A stretch of DNA of 64,000 bases from JADCGM01 sp943370355. GTDB taxonomy: Bacteria > Pseudomonadota > Alphaproteobacteria > Sphingomonadales > Sphingomonadaceae. Under the pieces are notes generated by a model that was given only the letters and a program-made list of their open reading frames with translations, searched no databases and was not told where the DNA came from. Every line of letters begins with the position of its first letter. Position 1 is the first letter of the stretch. This document shows, one piece after another, positions 44,783-53,351 of the stretch. The translations under genes were made by a program, and so were the position numbers. Location: NCBI GenBank assembly GCA_943370355.1, contig CALRQP020000012.1, positions 1-64,000 of the forward strand, in the 5' to 3' direction.

Positions 44783-45379
44783 TCACGGTTTCGATTTGTG
44801 CGGGTAGATCGTCTCGCCGCGCGCGAGCATCTCGACGAATTTGGCGACCCGCGCAGCCCGGGCCTCGGGCTTTCGCGTATTATGCGTGCGGACGATGAGG
44901 GCGTAGCGGTTGGTCGAACCCAGTTCGTTGAACAGCGCCAAGGCGGCCGGGTTGGCGTCGAGCGCCGCCTGCAGGTCGGCGGGTACCTCGGCACGGCCTT
45001 GCGGGGCATAGGCGGCCTCCCAGCGGCCGTCCGCCTTGGCGCGCTCGACTTCGGCAAGTCCGGCGGGGGCCATGCGGCCTTCGGCGATCAGGCGGAGTGC
45101 TGTCGTGCGGTTGACCTCCGACCACAGGCTTTTCGCCTTGCGCGGCGTGAAGCGCGTTAGGAAATAATCGGCATCACGCGGCTGTAGCTGGCCGTCGATC
45201 CACCCATGGCACAGCGCCGCCTCAATCGCCTCGGGTTTCGACACCGTCACGATGCCCGATCCCTTTTTGGCGAACATCATCCAGATGCCCGGCGAAGTGC
45301 CGCCGTTCGCCGCAAGCCACGCCTCCAAGTCGCCGCGCGATGCGAACGGCAACTGGGGGAGGTCGTCGCGGACTGCCAC
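44783..45379 (-). CDS. YdeI/OmpD-associated-like protein (bacteriocin-protection family)
   Basis: 198 residues. LPQLPFASRGDLEAWLAANGGTSPGIWMMFAKKGSG, ALCHGWIDGQLQPRDADYFLTRFTPRKAKSLWSEVN and GRMAPAGLAEVERAKADGRWEAAY match the YdeI family, which is grouped with bacteriocin-protection proteins without known biochemistry. The GTG at 45379 begins 2 nt after the acyl-CoA dehydrogenase stop; the open frame upstream of it overlaps that gene and is unconserved. Confidence 0.85.
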   Translation of the reverse strand: MAVRDDLPQLPFASRGDLEAWLAANGGTSPGIWMMFAKKGSGIVTVSKPEAIEAALCHGWIDGQLQPRDADYFLTRFTPRKAKSLWSEVNRTTALRLIAEGRMAPAGLAEVERAKADGRWEAAYAPQGRAEVPADLQAALDANPAALALFNELGSTNRYALIVRTHNTRKPEARAARVAKFVEMLARGETIYPHKSKP

Positions 45380-45381
45380 TC

Positions 45382-46599
45382 CTAGAGCGGCTTCTCCGCG
45401 TTGAACGGGGTGTCCTTCGGTGGCCGCAAGTCGCCCGGCAGGCCAAGCACGCGCTCCGCGATGATGTTGCGCAGGATCTCGTCGGTACCGCCGGCGATGC
45501 GCAGGCCGGGGGCCCACATATAGCTGCCTTGCAACCGCTGCAGGTCGCTATGTGCACCCTCGGTCAGGAAACCGGCGCTTTCGCCCATGTCCATCGCGAA
45601 GGCCGCCATGTCCTGCATGCTCTTGGCGACGACGACCTTGGCGATCGACTGCTCGGGCCCGGGCATCTGGCCACGCGACAGCGCCGACAGTGCGCGCATC
45701 TGCGTCAGCCGCACGCCCTCGTCGTTGAGGTAGGTCTCGGCGATGCGGTTGCGCACCGAGGTCGACTCGATCGCCGGCCCCATCTCGGTCTCAATGCTGC
45801 GCGCGAGGCGGATCAACAAATTATAGTCGGGCGAGCCCTTGGGCTTGCCGCCGACCGCGAGCCGCTCGTGCATCAGCGTCGTCAGCGCGACCTTCCAGCC
45901 ATTGCCCTCGTCGCCGAGCCGCCATGCGTCGGGCACGCGGACATCGGTGAAGAAGACCTCGTTGAAGTCGCTGCCGCCCGACATCTGCTTCAGCGGCCGC
46001 GCCTCGACACCGGGGCTATGCATGTCGACGATGAACATCGTCAGCCCCTTGTGCTTCGGGACCGACGGATCGGTGCGGCAGACGATGATGCCATAGTCGG
46101 ACAGATGCGCATTGGTCGTCCACACCTTCTGGCCGTTGATGATCCAGTCGCTGCCATCCTTCACAGCGCGCGTCCGGATACCCGCGAGGTCGGAGCCGGC
46201 CGCGGGCTCGGAGAACAGCTGGCACCAGACTTCCTCGCCTTCGAGCGATTTCGGCACGAAGCGCTGGATGACCTCGGGGGAGCCGTGCGTGAACACCGTC
46301 GGGATGCACATGCCGAGGCCGATCGAATAGAGGCCGGTCGGCGCGGCGGTCTTGCCTTCTTCCTGATTGAAGATGATCGACTGCATCGGGCCCAGGCCCT
46401 GACCGCCCATCGCCTTCGGCCAGGTCAGGCCGGTATAGCCCGCCTCATATTTGGTCTTCTGCCAGTCCCGGGCGCGCGCGACGAACTCGGCGCGGCTGTC
46501 CGGCTCTGGCAGCCCTTCATATTTCGCAGCATTGGCAGCCAGCCAGGCGCGGACGGTCGCGCGATATTCGGCTTCGGCGGGTGTGTCGTTGAAATCCAT
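45382..46599 (-). CDS. Acyl-CoA dehydrogenase (large type)
   Basis: 405 residues, FAD-dependent alpha,beta-dehydrogenation of acyl-CoA. Blocks: YTGLTWPKAMGGQGLGPMQSIIFNQEE, WCQLFSEPAAGSDLAGIRTRAVKDG (FAD/substrate loop), DWIINGQKVWTTNAHLSDYG, and C-terminal GGTDEILRNIIAERVLGLP. It forms an operon with the smaller partner, 11 bp downstream of it, an arrangement known for heteromeric steroid/side-chain (FadE-type) dehydrogenases. That heteromer is inference from pairing. Confidence 0.93.
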   Translation of the reverse strand: MDFNDTPAEAEYRATVRAWLAANAAKYEGLPEPDSRAEFVARARDWQKTKYEAGYTGLTWPKAMGGQGLGPMQSIIFNQEEGKTAAPTGLYSIGLGMCIPTVFTHGSPEVIQRFVPKSLEGEEVWCQLFSEPAAGSDLAGIRTRAVKDGSDWIINGQKVWTTNAHLSDYGIIVCRTDPSVPKHKGLTMFIVDMHSPGVEARPLKQMSGGSDFNEVFFTDVRVPDAWRLGDEGNGWKVALTTLMHERLAVGGKPKGSPDYNLLIRLARSIETEMGPAIESTSVRNRIAETYLNDEGVRLTQMRALSALSRGQMPGPEQSIAKVVVAKSMQDMAAFAMDMGESAGFLTEGAHSDLQRLQGSYMWAPGLRIAGGTDEILRNIIAERVLGLPGDLRPPKDTPFNAEKPL

Positions 46600-46610
46600 G
46601 TCAGGTCCCC

Positions 46611-47714
46611 TCAGGCCGCGCGCGCGTTGCGCTGTTCAAGGGCGCGGACGAGCCGGTCGGCCCACCACGCACGCGATCCCAGTGCAAAGGCCAGCTGGCG
46701 GTTGCGGCGGTAATAGAATTGGCAGTCGCTTTCCCAGGTGAAGCCGATGCCGCCGTGCAGTTGCACATTCTCCTCGGCACAGAATTTCACCGCATCGAGC
46801 GCGGACACGCGCGCGGCAGCGGCGGCCTGCGCCAGCTCGGGCGCATCGGTTGCCATTGCCCAGGCCCCGTACAGCGCATGCGCGCGTGCCAGCTCGAGCT
46901 TTACATACATGTCGGCGCATTTGTGTTTGACGCCCTGATAGCGCCCGATGCGCTGTCCGAAGGCGACGCGGTCCTTCGCATAGGCGACGGCGGTTTCCAT
47001 CGCGACCGAGCCGGTGCCGATCGCTTCCCACGCCGACAGGACGGCGAGCCGGTCGAGCACGGTGTGATAGACGCTATTGTCGCCGAGCGGGTCGGCGGCT
47101 GCGCCGGAGAGCGTCAGCTTGCCATGGCGGCGGACGAGATCGAGCGTCGCTGCCGCTTCGACGGTGACGCCGGCGCCCTTGAGATCGACCACATAGAACG
47201 ACGGTCCGTTGGTACCATTGGCGGTGACGATGGCAATGTCTGCCGCAAGCAGGTCGGCAACCGGGATTTTGTGCCCGATCAGCGTGCCGCCGCTTACCTT
47301 GGTGCCTGGCATCGCGCCGGGGCTGCCGGTGTCGCCTTCAGCCCAGCCAATCGTCGCGATGACCGAACCATCGGCGATGCCGGGCAGATACTTTGCCTGC
47401 TGCTCGGCGCTGCCCGCCGCGATCAGCGCTTCGGTCGCGGCGAGCGTCGACAGGAAAGGCACCGGCGCAAGGCTGCGGCCGACTTCCTCGGCGAGCACGC
47501 AGGCTTCCTCGGCGCTGAGGCCGAGACCACCATGCGCCTCGGGCACGCGCGCCGCGGTCCAGCCGAGTTCGACAATCGCCTTCCACAGCTCCGCGTCATA
47601 GGCGGCATCGCCGTTCATCGCTTTGCGCGCGACGCCCGGCCCGGCCCGCTCCTCGAGAAACCGCCGCGCCTGCTCGCGCAGCGCCTTTGCGTCGTCGGAA
47701 AAATCGAAATTCAT
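46611..47714 (-). CDS. Acyl-CoA dehydrogenase (second, smaller subunit type)
   Basis: 367 residues from the ATG at 47714. N-terminal NFDFSDDAKALREQARRFLEERAG, ELGWTAARVPEAHGGLGLSAEEACVLAEEVG, GWAEGDTGSP in place of the usual loop, and C-terminal RVAFGQRIGRYQGVKHKCADMYVKLELARA and VQLHGGIGFTWESDCQFYYRR. The substrate/FAD loop is shortened compared with the downstream gene, as in the non-FAD-loop partner of heteromeric ACADs. Transcribed with it. Confidence 0.92.
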   Translation of the reverse strand: MNFDFSDDAKALREQARRFLEERAGPGVARKAMNGDAAYDAELWKAIVELGWTAARVPEAHGGLGLSAEEACVLAEEVGRSLAPVPFLSTLAATEALIAAGSAEQQAKYLPGIADGSVIATIGWAEGDTGSPGAMPGTKVSGGTLIGHKIPVADLLAADIAIVTANGTNGPSFYVVDLKGAGVTVEAAATLDLVRRHGKLTLSGAAADPLGDNSVYHTVLDRLAVLSAWEAIGTGSVAMETAVAYAKDRVAFGQRIGRYQGVKHKCADMYVKLELARAHALYGAWAMATDAPELAQAAAAARVSALDAVKFCAEENVQLHGGIGFTWESDCQFYYRRNRQLAFALGSRAWWADRLVRALEQRNARAA

Positions 47715-47808
47715 GGTCCCTCCCAAGGACGATTGCCGCGCGACCATGCTGTGCACGCCGTCGCCAATCAAGCTGGCGATCCCTGCGGCTATCACCTCCG
47801 CTAGTGGG

Positions 47809-48558
47809 CTATTTCGGGCGCAGCGACAGCTTGGGGACGAGCGCCTTGATGTCGCTGCCCATCGACAGCTGTGGTTCCGAGGGCGGCGCGACGCGTTCCT
47901 TCTTCTCACGCGCCGCGACGCAACTTCGCGCGGCAGCGGCAAGCGCGGCGAAGTCAGTCGAGACGGGCAGCGACTGCAGGATACAGTCGTCAAAAAAAGG
48001 ATAGCGGTTGTCGACGCCGCAGCCGAATGAGGTCCGGTCGGGCCGGGCGGCGGTCAGGATCAGCCGATTCTCCGCCTCCAGCAGCGGCACGAACGCCCCC
48101 GAGAAACATGCCGACAGCACGACCACTGTCGGCCGGAACGAGCAGGTCAGGTCGAGCAGCAGGTCGAGCGCCCCGGCGTTCAACATGTCCTTATGCCCCA
48201 GCACGATCTGCCCGCCGGGGACACCGTGCGAGCTGACATAGAAGAGGCAGCCACCCTGCGCCTTGGCGGTGAGCTTCGACCAGCTCTGGTCGAGCACCGA
48301 TTCCTGCGTGAGTTCGACACCGGGCGTATAGGGATCGGGCGAGAATTGCCGGATGTTCTCCGGCGCGAACCCGGCTCGGATCAGCGCAGCAGTGACGTCC
48401 TTGCGCGTGTTCTCGAACGCATCGGTCGGCTGCCCGCCCGAGGCGCGCCAGTCGCCGGCGATGACGGCAGCGGCCCAGTTGCCGAACGACGCCGGATCGG
48501 CGCGGGCGGGGGCCAGCGCCACCAGTGTCAGGATCAGGACGATGACCCCCCGGAACAT
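47809..48558 (-). CDS. Secreted C13/caspase-like cysteine peptidase
   Basis: 249 residues. Signal peptide 1-20 (VLILTLVALAPARA). The C13 (legumain)/clan CD pattern is visible: His in FYVSSHGVPGGQIVLG (about 109) and Cys in VVVLSACFSGAFVP (about 152), each following a hydrophobic strand. SFGCGVDNRYPFFDD after it resembles the C13 substrate region. The extra cysteines suggest disulfides in the periplasm. Separated by 3 bp from the DUF1192 gene. A processing or caspase-like role is inferred. Confidence 0.82.
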   Translation of the reverse strand: MFRGVIVLILTLVALAPARADPASFGNWAAAVIAGDWRASGGQPTDAFENTRKDVTAALIRAGFAPENIRQFSPDPYTPGVELTQESVLDQSWSKLTAKAQGGCLFYVSSHGVPGGQIVLGHKDMLNAGALDLLLDLTCSFRPTVVVLSACFSGAFVPLLEAENRLILTAARPDRTSFGCGVDNRYPFFDDCILQSLPVSTDFAALAAAARSCVAAREKKERVAPPSEPQLSMGSDIKALVPKLSLRPK

Positions 48559-48561
48559 CGT

Positions 48562-48762
48562 CTAGCCCTTTTTGAACAGCGCGTCGGCGGCGGAGCGGAA
48601 GCTGCGCGCACCGTTCAATTTGATGCGCGTTCGCTCCGCCTCCGCCTCCAGCGTCGCGATGCGCTCCTCCAGTTCCGCGACCGACAGCGGATCGAGGTCC
48701 TGCCGCGTCAGGGCCGTCAGCGCATCGTCCTTCTTGCGCGGCGCGAGATCGTCGAGGTCCAT
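48562..48762 (-). CDS. DUF1192 small protein
   Basis: 66 residues: LDDLAPRKKDDALTALTRQDLDPLSVAELEERIATLEAEAERTRIKLNG, the DUF1192 coiled-coil pattern, ending RSAADALFKKG. Alphaproteobacterial family, about 60 residues long, without a known function. Upstream of the C13 gene and probably transcribed with it. ATG at 48762; the frame upstream is open only as antisense of the quinone oxidoreductase. Confidence 0.93.
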   Translation of the reverse strand: MDLDDLAPRKKDDALTALTRQDLDPLSVAELEERIATLEAEAERTRIKLNGARSFRSAADALFKKG

Positions 48763-48828
48763 CCGATGCCTCCTTGCGCTGCCAAACGTCCTTGTGCACG
48801 AAGCGCCTGTCAAGCGTGAGGAACAAGC

Positions 48829-49830
48829 ATGGCCGATCTGCCCGAGACGATGACTGCGATCGACCCGGACAAGCCCGGCGGGCCGGAGGTTCTGGTTGCC
48901 GTCACGCGCCCGGTGCCGCAGCCGGGGCCGGGCGAGGTTTTGATCAAGGTAGCGGCGGCCGGCGTGAACCGGCCCGACGTGCTGCAGCGCATGGGTCTCT
49001 ATCCGATGCCGCCGGGTGCGCCGACCATTCCGGGGCTGGAAGTCGCCGGCACCGTCGTTGCGACAGGGCAGGGGGCCCATCGCTGGTTCGTCGGCCAGCA
49101 GGTCTGCGCCCTCGTCGCCGGAGGCGGCTATGCCGAATATTGCACCGCGCCTGAAGGTCAATGTCTCGCGATTCCAGATGGTTGCTCGATGGTCGAGGCG
49201 GCAAGCCTTCCCGAGACCTACTTCACCGTCTGGTCCAACCTCTTCGAGCGCGCCTACGCCGCCGCCGGTGAAACCGTCCTGATCCACGGCGGCACCAGCG
49301 GGATCGGCGTCACGGCCATCCTGCTCGCAAATGCGTTCGGGATCACCTCAATTGTTACCTGTGGGTCCGACGAGAAGTGCACGGCCGCTCGCGCCATCGG
49401 CGCCGACGTCGCCATCAACTACAAAACCACCGACTTCACCGCCGAGACACTGGCCGCCACCGGCGGCAAGGGCGTCGACGTCGTGCTCGACATGGTCGGC
49501 GGCGACTATCTCGCCAAGAACGTCGCCTGCATGGCCGAGGGCGGACGCCATGTGTCGATCGCGTTTCAGCGCGGCACCAAAGGCGAGCTCGACCTCATGG
49601 CCGTCATGCGCAAGCGTCTGACGCTCAGCGGCTCGATGCTGCGCCCCCGCTCGATCGACTATAAGTCGCTGGTTGCAGATAGCCTCGCGCGCGACGTGTG
49701 GCCGCTGTTCGCGTCGGGCAAGCTGCGCGCCGTGGTCGATCGGATATTCCTGCTCGCCGAGGCGGCTGCGGCGCACCGCCACATGGAAGCAGGCGACCAT
49801 GTCGGGAAGATCGTGCTCGCGGTCGGTTGA
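48829..49830 (+). CDS. NAD(P)H-quinone oxidoreductase (MDR family)
   Basis: 333 residues, zinc-independent medium-chain reductase of the PIG3/QOR group. GEVLIKVAAAGVNRPDVLQRMGLYPMPPGAP, PGLEVAGTVVATG, ETVLIHGGTSGIGVTAILLAN (Rossmann), YLAKNVACMAEGGRHVSIAFQRG, and GKIVLAVG at the end. It reduces quinones or enones with NADPH. The ATG is preceded by GAGGAAC. Divergent from DUF1192. Confidence 0.92.
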   Translation: MADLPETMTAIDPDKPGGPEVLVAVTRPVPQPGPGEVLIKVAAAGVNRPDVLQRMGLYPMPPGAPTIPGLEVAGTVVATGQGAHRWFVGQQVCALVAGGGYAEYCTAPEGQCLAIPDGCSMVEAASLPETYFTVWSNLFERAYAAAGETVLIHGGTSGIGVTAILLANAFGITSIVTCGSDEKCTAARAIGADVAINYKTTDFTAETLAATGGKGVDVVLDMVGGDYLAKNVACMAEGGRHVSIAFQRGTKGELDLMAVMRKRLTLSGSMLRPRSIDYKSLVADSLARDVWPLFASGKLRAVVDRIFLLAEAAAAHRHMEAGDHVGKIVLAVG

Positions 49831-49882
49831 TCGCGCGGCGGGGGCCGTTATTTTTGGGCACGGCACTTCGGGGGCGAAGGTC

Positions 49883-51418
49883 ATGGACACGACAGACAAG
49901 CTCGCGCGCCTGCTCGAAATCGGCGCTGCGCTGTCCGCCGAACGCGACATCGACCGGTTGCTCGAAACCATCCTGCTCGCCGCCAAGGAACTGACCGGCG
50001 CCGACGGCGGCACGCTTTATCTGGTCAATGACCAGGGCCAGCTCGAAGCGAAGATGCTTCACACCAGCTCTCTCGGTTTCGCGATGGGTGGCACGACGGG
50101 AATTGCAGTGGCGCTGCCGCCGCTCGATCTTTCTGATCGGAAATCCGCGGCGGCGTCCTGCGCCCGCGATGGAGCCGCAATCAATCTCGCTGACGTGTAT
50201 GCGCCATCAGTCTACGACTTCACCGGCTCCCGTCGCTTCGATGCGGCGAACAGCTACCGGACCCGCTCGCTGCTCTGCACTCCGTTGACCACACAGCAGG
50301 GCGAGACGATCGGCGTCGTGCAGCTCGTCAATGCACCGGATGTCTTCAGGGAGGACGCCGCGATGCTTGCGCGGTCGCTCGCCAGCCAAGCGGCTGTGGC
50401 GATCGAGAACCGGCGGCTGCTCGACCAGCTGGCCGCCTTATTCGAGGCCTTTATCGCGATGATCAACGCCGCGATCGACGAAAAGTCGCCCTACACAGGC
50501 GGCCACTGCGCACGGGTGCCCGAACTGACCCTCATGCTTGCAGATGCTGCGGCTGCTGCGATCGACGGCCCCCTTGCCGACTTCCACATGAGTGAAGCCG
50601 ACCGCTACGAACTCCGCATCGCCGGCCTGTTACATGACTGCGGCAAGGTCACGACACCCGTGCATGTCGTCGATAAGGCGACCAAGCTGGAAACGATCTT
50701 CGACCGCATTGCACTGATCGACACACGATTCGAAGTGCTGCGCCGCGATGCGGAACTGGCGCAGTTGCGCGGCGAGATCAGCGAGGCCGATTGCACCGCA
50801 CTGCTTGCCGAACTCCGGGACGATCAGACCTTCCTGCAGGCTGCCAACCTCGGCGGGGAACGGATGCGCGACGCCGACATCGCACGCATCCACCGAATTG
50901 CCGAACGGCGCTGGCGTCCGGCGGGCGGCGCTGAGCTGCCATTCCTCTCGCCCGAAGAAGTCGAAAATCTGACGATCGTCGCCGGAACGCTGACCGGCGC
51001 AGAGCGGCAGGCGATCAACCAGCATATCGTGACCACCATCTCGATGCTCGAAGCCCTGCCGTGGCCCAAGCATCTGAAGCGCGTCCCGGAATTTGCCGGT
51101 GGGCATCATGAGCGGATGGACGGCAAGGGCTATCCCAAGGGCCTGACCCGCGATCAAATGTCGATCCCGGCCCGCGCGATGGCGATTGCCGATATTTTCG
51201 AGGCGCTGACCGCGGCCGACCGGCCTTACAAGCCGGCCAAGCCGCTGTCGGAATCGCTGCGCATCCTCGCCGCCTTCCGCGACAATGGGCATATCGACCC
51301 TGACCTGTTCGACCTGTTCGTGCGCGAGCGCGTCTATCTACGCTACGCCGAGCGCTTCCTGCCGGAAGGGCAGGTCGATAAACAGGATTTTGACGAGCTG
51401 TTGAGCGAGGCCGTATGA
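49883..51418 (+). CDS. GAF-HD-GYP c-di-GMP phosphodiesterase-like protein
   Basis: 511 residues. GAF domain about 25-165 (ERDIDRLLETILLAAKELTGADGGTLYL, LLCTPLTTQQGETIGVVQLVN). HD-GYP domain about 190-500: RIAGLLHDCGKVTTP holds the HD, HHERMDGKGYP the HHE and GYP signatures, then RAMAIADIFEALTAADRPYK. All signature residues are there, so it probably hydrolyses c-di-GMP under control of a small ligand at the GAF. ATG 49883; the long upstream open frame overlaps the oxidoreductase gene. Overlaps the following GST by 4 nt. Confidence 0.92.
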   Translation: MDTTDKLARLLEIGAALSAERDIDRLLETILLAAKELTGADGGTLYLVNDQGQLEAKMLHTSSLGFAMGGTTGIAVALPPLDLSDRKSAAASCARDGAAINLADVYAPSVYDFTGSRRFDAANSYRTRSLLCTPLTTQQGETIGVVQLVNAPDVFREDAAMLARSLASQAAVAIENRRLLDQLAALFEAFIAMINAAIDEKSPYTGGHCARVPELTLMLADAAAAAIDGPLADFHMSEADRYELRIAGLLHDCGKVTTPVHVVDKATKLETIFDRIALIDTRFEVLRRDAELAQLRGEISEADCTALLAELRDDQTFLQAANLGGERMRDADIARIHRIAERRWRPAGGAELPFLSPEEVENLTIVAGTLTGAERQAINQHIVTTISMLEALPWPKHLKRVPEFAGGHHERMDGKGYPKGLTRDQMSIPARAMAIADIFEALTAADRPYKPAKPLSESLRILAAFRDNGHIDPDLFDLFVRERVYLRYAERFLPEGQVDKQDFDELLSEAV

Positions 51419-52035
51419 CCGAAGCGCTGATTCTCCACGAATATGCCCCGTCCGGGAATTGCTATAAGATCCGCCTGACCGCCGCGCACCTCGGTGTCGT
51501 GCTTGAGCGCCGCAACTATGACATCATGGCGGGCGAAACCCGGACTCCCGACTTCCTCGCCAACGTCAACGCCAACGGGCGCATTCCGGTGCTGCAGATT
51601 GGCGACCGCTTCCTGCCAGAATCGAACGCCGCGATCTGGTTTCTGGCTGACGGTTCAGCTCTGATCCCCGCCCACCCGTTTGACCGGGCCGACATGCTCC
51701 GCTGGATGTTCTGGGAACAGTATAATCATGAGCCGAATGTCGCGACGATGCGCTTCTGGAAGGCTTTTGTCGGCGAGGCGAACTGGTCGGAGACGCAGAA
51801 ACTGCTTGCACCGCAGAAGCAAGCGGCCGGCGACGCGGCGCTGGCGTTGATGGACGAGCATCTGGAGGGGCGGCGCTTCTTCGTCGGGCAATACCTGAGC
51901 CTCGCCGACATCGCCCTCTATGCCTACACTCATGTTGCCGAAGAAGGCGGCTTCGACCTCACCGCCTATCCGAACGTCAAGGCGTGGTGCGAGGCCATCG
52001 CTTTGCTCCCGGGGCATATTGCGCTGGAGGATTGA
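51415..52035 (+). CDS. Glutathione S-transferase family protein
   Basis: 206 residues: LILHEYAPSGNCYKIRLTAAHLGV (thioredoxin-like strand with Ser/Asn/Cys near the GSH thiol), GRIPVLQIGDRFLPESNAAIWFLA and the C-domain GRRFFVGQYLSLADIALYAYTHVAEEGGFDL with the N-cap SLADI. Overlaps the HD-GYP stop by 4 nt (ATGA), so co-translated with a c-di-GMP enzyme. A hairpin terminator follows. Confidence 0.92.
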   Translation: MTEALILHEYAPSGNCYKIRLTAAHLGVVLERRNYDIMAGETRTPDFLANVNANGRIPVLQIGDRFLPESNAAIWFLADGSALIPAHPFDRADMLRWMFWEQYNHEPNVATMRFWKAFVGEANWSETQKLLAPQKQAAGDAALALMDEHLEGRRFFVGQYLSLADIALYAYTHVAEEGGFDLTAYPNVKAWCEAIALLPGHIALED

Positions 52036-52085
52036 AGCGCGGCTTGATCGCCACGCCGCCGCAGGTTACAGGCTGTCCACGCACC

Positions 52086-52114
52086 GGCCGCCCCGAAAAG
52101 GGCGGCCCTTTCTA
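52086..52114 (+). terminator. Intrinsic terminator after the HD-GYP/GST pair
   Basis: GGCCGCCC-CGAAAA-GGGCGGCC (52086-52107), a perfect 8-bp stem followed by CTTTCTATTT. It ends the preceding two-gene operon and lies 16 bp before the next ATG, so it is also in the 5' region of the TrcR gene. Confidence 0.8.
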
Positions 52115-52129
52115 TTTCTGGAGACGATC

Positions 52130-52804
52130 ATGGCCACTCCGCTGATGCCGCACGCGACCGCAACCTGGCTGGTCGATAACAGCACGCTGACCTTCGCGCA
52201 GATCGCCGAATTCTGCGGCCTGCACATCCTCGAGGTGCAGGCGATCGCCGACGAGAACACCCCGACCAAGCTGATCGGCCGCGACCCGATCCGCGCCGGC
52301 GAACTCAGCCAGGCCGAACTCGACAAGGCGCAGGCTGACGCCAATTACGCGATGGTCATGGAAAAGGGCCCGGAACAGCTCTACCGCACCAAGGGGCCGC
52401 GCTACACGCCGGTGTCGCGCCGTCAGGACAAGCCCGACGGCATCATGTGGATCGTCCGCAACCATCCGGAAATCACCGACAACCAGATTTCCAAACTGAT
52501 CGGCGCGACGAAGCAGACGATCGCCTCGATCCGCGACAAGTCGCACTGGAACATCCAGAACATCACGCCGAAGGATCCGGTGACGCTGAGCCTGACCACG
52601 CAGCGCGAGCTCGATGCGCTGGTTGCCGCGGCTGCCAAGAAGGCCGGCATCGTGCATGTCGACACCACCTTCGGTGCCGACCGCGACGCCATGCTCGGCC
52701 AGCTGCGCGCCGAGCGCGATGCGGCGACGCTGGCCGCGCAGGAAGCCTCGGGCGAAGTCGAACGGCCGGTGGAAATCACAGCCGAGAACCTCTTCAAGCG
52801 CTAG
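52130..52804 (+). CDS. trcR: TrcR/DUF1013 cell-cycle transcriptional regulator
   Basis: 224 residues. DUF1013: PLMPHATATWLVDNSTLTFAQIAEFCGLHILEVQAIADE (HTH-like), LYRTKGPRYTPVSRRQDKPDGIMWIVRNHPEITDNQISKLIGATKQTIASIRDKSHWN with a second HTH, and NITPKDPVTLSLTTQRELD. The family is alphaproteobacterial and in Rhodobacter/Caulobacter is described as a cell-cycle-linked regulator. The ATG is preceded by GGAG. Convergent with rsmD, which overlaps its last 11 bp. Confidence 0.92.
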   Translation: MATPLMPHATATWLVDNSTLTFAQIAEFCGLHILEVQAIADENTPTKLIGRDPIRAGELSQAELDKAQADANYAMVMEKGPEQLYRTKGPRYTPVSRRQDKPDGIMWIVRNHPEITDNQISKLIGATKQTIASIRDKSHWNIQNITPKDPVTLSLTTQRELDALVAAAAKKAGIVHVDTTFGADRDAMLGQLRAERDAATLAAQEASGEVERPVEITAENLFKR

Positions 52805-53351
52805 GCGGCCCATCCGCGCGGAGCAGGTGGAGGTACGCCTTGCCATGCCCGCGCGGCGCTTCGCCGGTGAAGCCGGGCACCGCGACGATCTCGCCCTTGC
52901 CGGTCTCGACCGAGACCAGTGCATAGGGCGCAACCCAGCCTTGCGCGACGGCGCGCGTCAGGGCCGGGCCGGCCAGACCTGACCCATAGGGCGGATCGAG
53001 CAGTAGCAGGTCGCAGGCCAATGACGACTTGCCGAGCGACTCCGCGCTCTGTGTGATCACGGTGGCACGTGTGCCTGCGCCAAGCGTCGCGATGTTCGCC
53101 TTAAGCGTCGCAACTGCCGCCCGGTCGGTTTCTACGAAGGTCACATGCGCGGCGCCACGCGACAGCGCCTCAAGCCCCAGCGCGCCCGTCCCGGAAAACA
53201 GGTCGAGTACGCGCAGGCCCTCGAAGCTTCCCAGCCGGCTGGTCAGCATCGAGAACAGCGCCTCGCGCGCCCGGTCGGAGGTCGGGCGTGTCGACTCGCC
53301 CTCGGGGGCCTTCAGCGGCCGCCCGCGCCACGCACCCGCGATGATCCTCAT
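52794..53351 (-). CDS. rsmD: 16S rRNA (guanine-N2)-methyltransferase RsmD
   Basis: 185 residues; methylates G966 of 16S rRNA. MRIIAGAWRGRPLKAPEGESTRPTSDRAREALF, VLDLFSGTGALGLEALSRGA (SAM site), FVETDRA and LLLDPPYGSGL (the NPPY-type motif) are clear. Overlaps the pseudouridine synthase stop by 4 nt. Confidence 0.95.
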   Translation of the reverse strand: MRIIAGAWRGRPLKAPEGESTRPTSDRAREALFSMLTSRLGSFEGLRVLDLFSGTGALGLEALSRGAAHVTFVETDRAAVATLKANIATLGAGTRATVITQSAESLGKSSLACDLLLLDPPYGSGLAGPALTRAVAQGWVAPYALVSVETGKGEIVAVPGFTGEAPRGHGKAYLHLLRADGPPSA

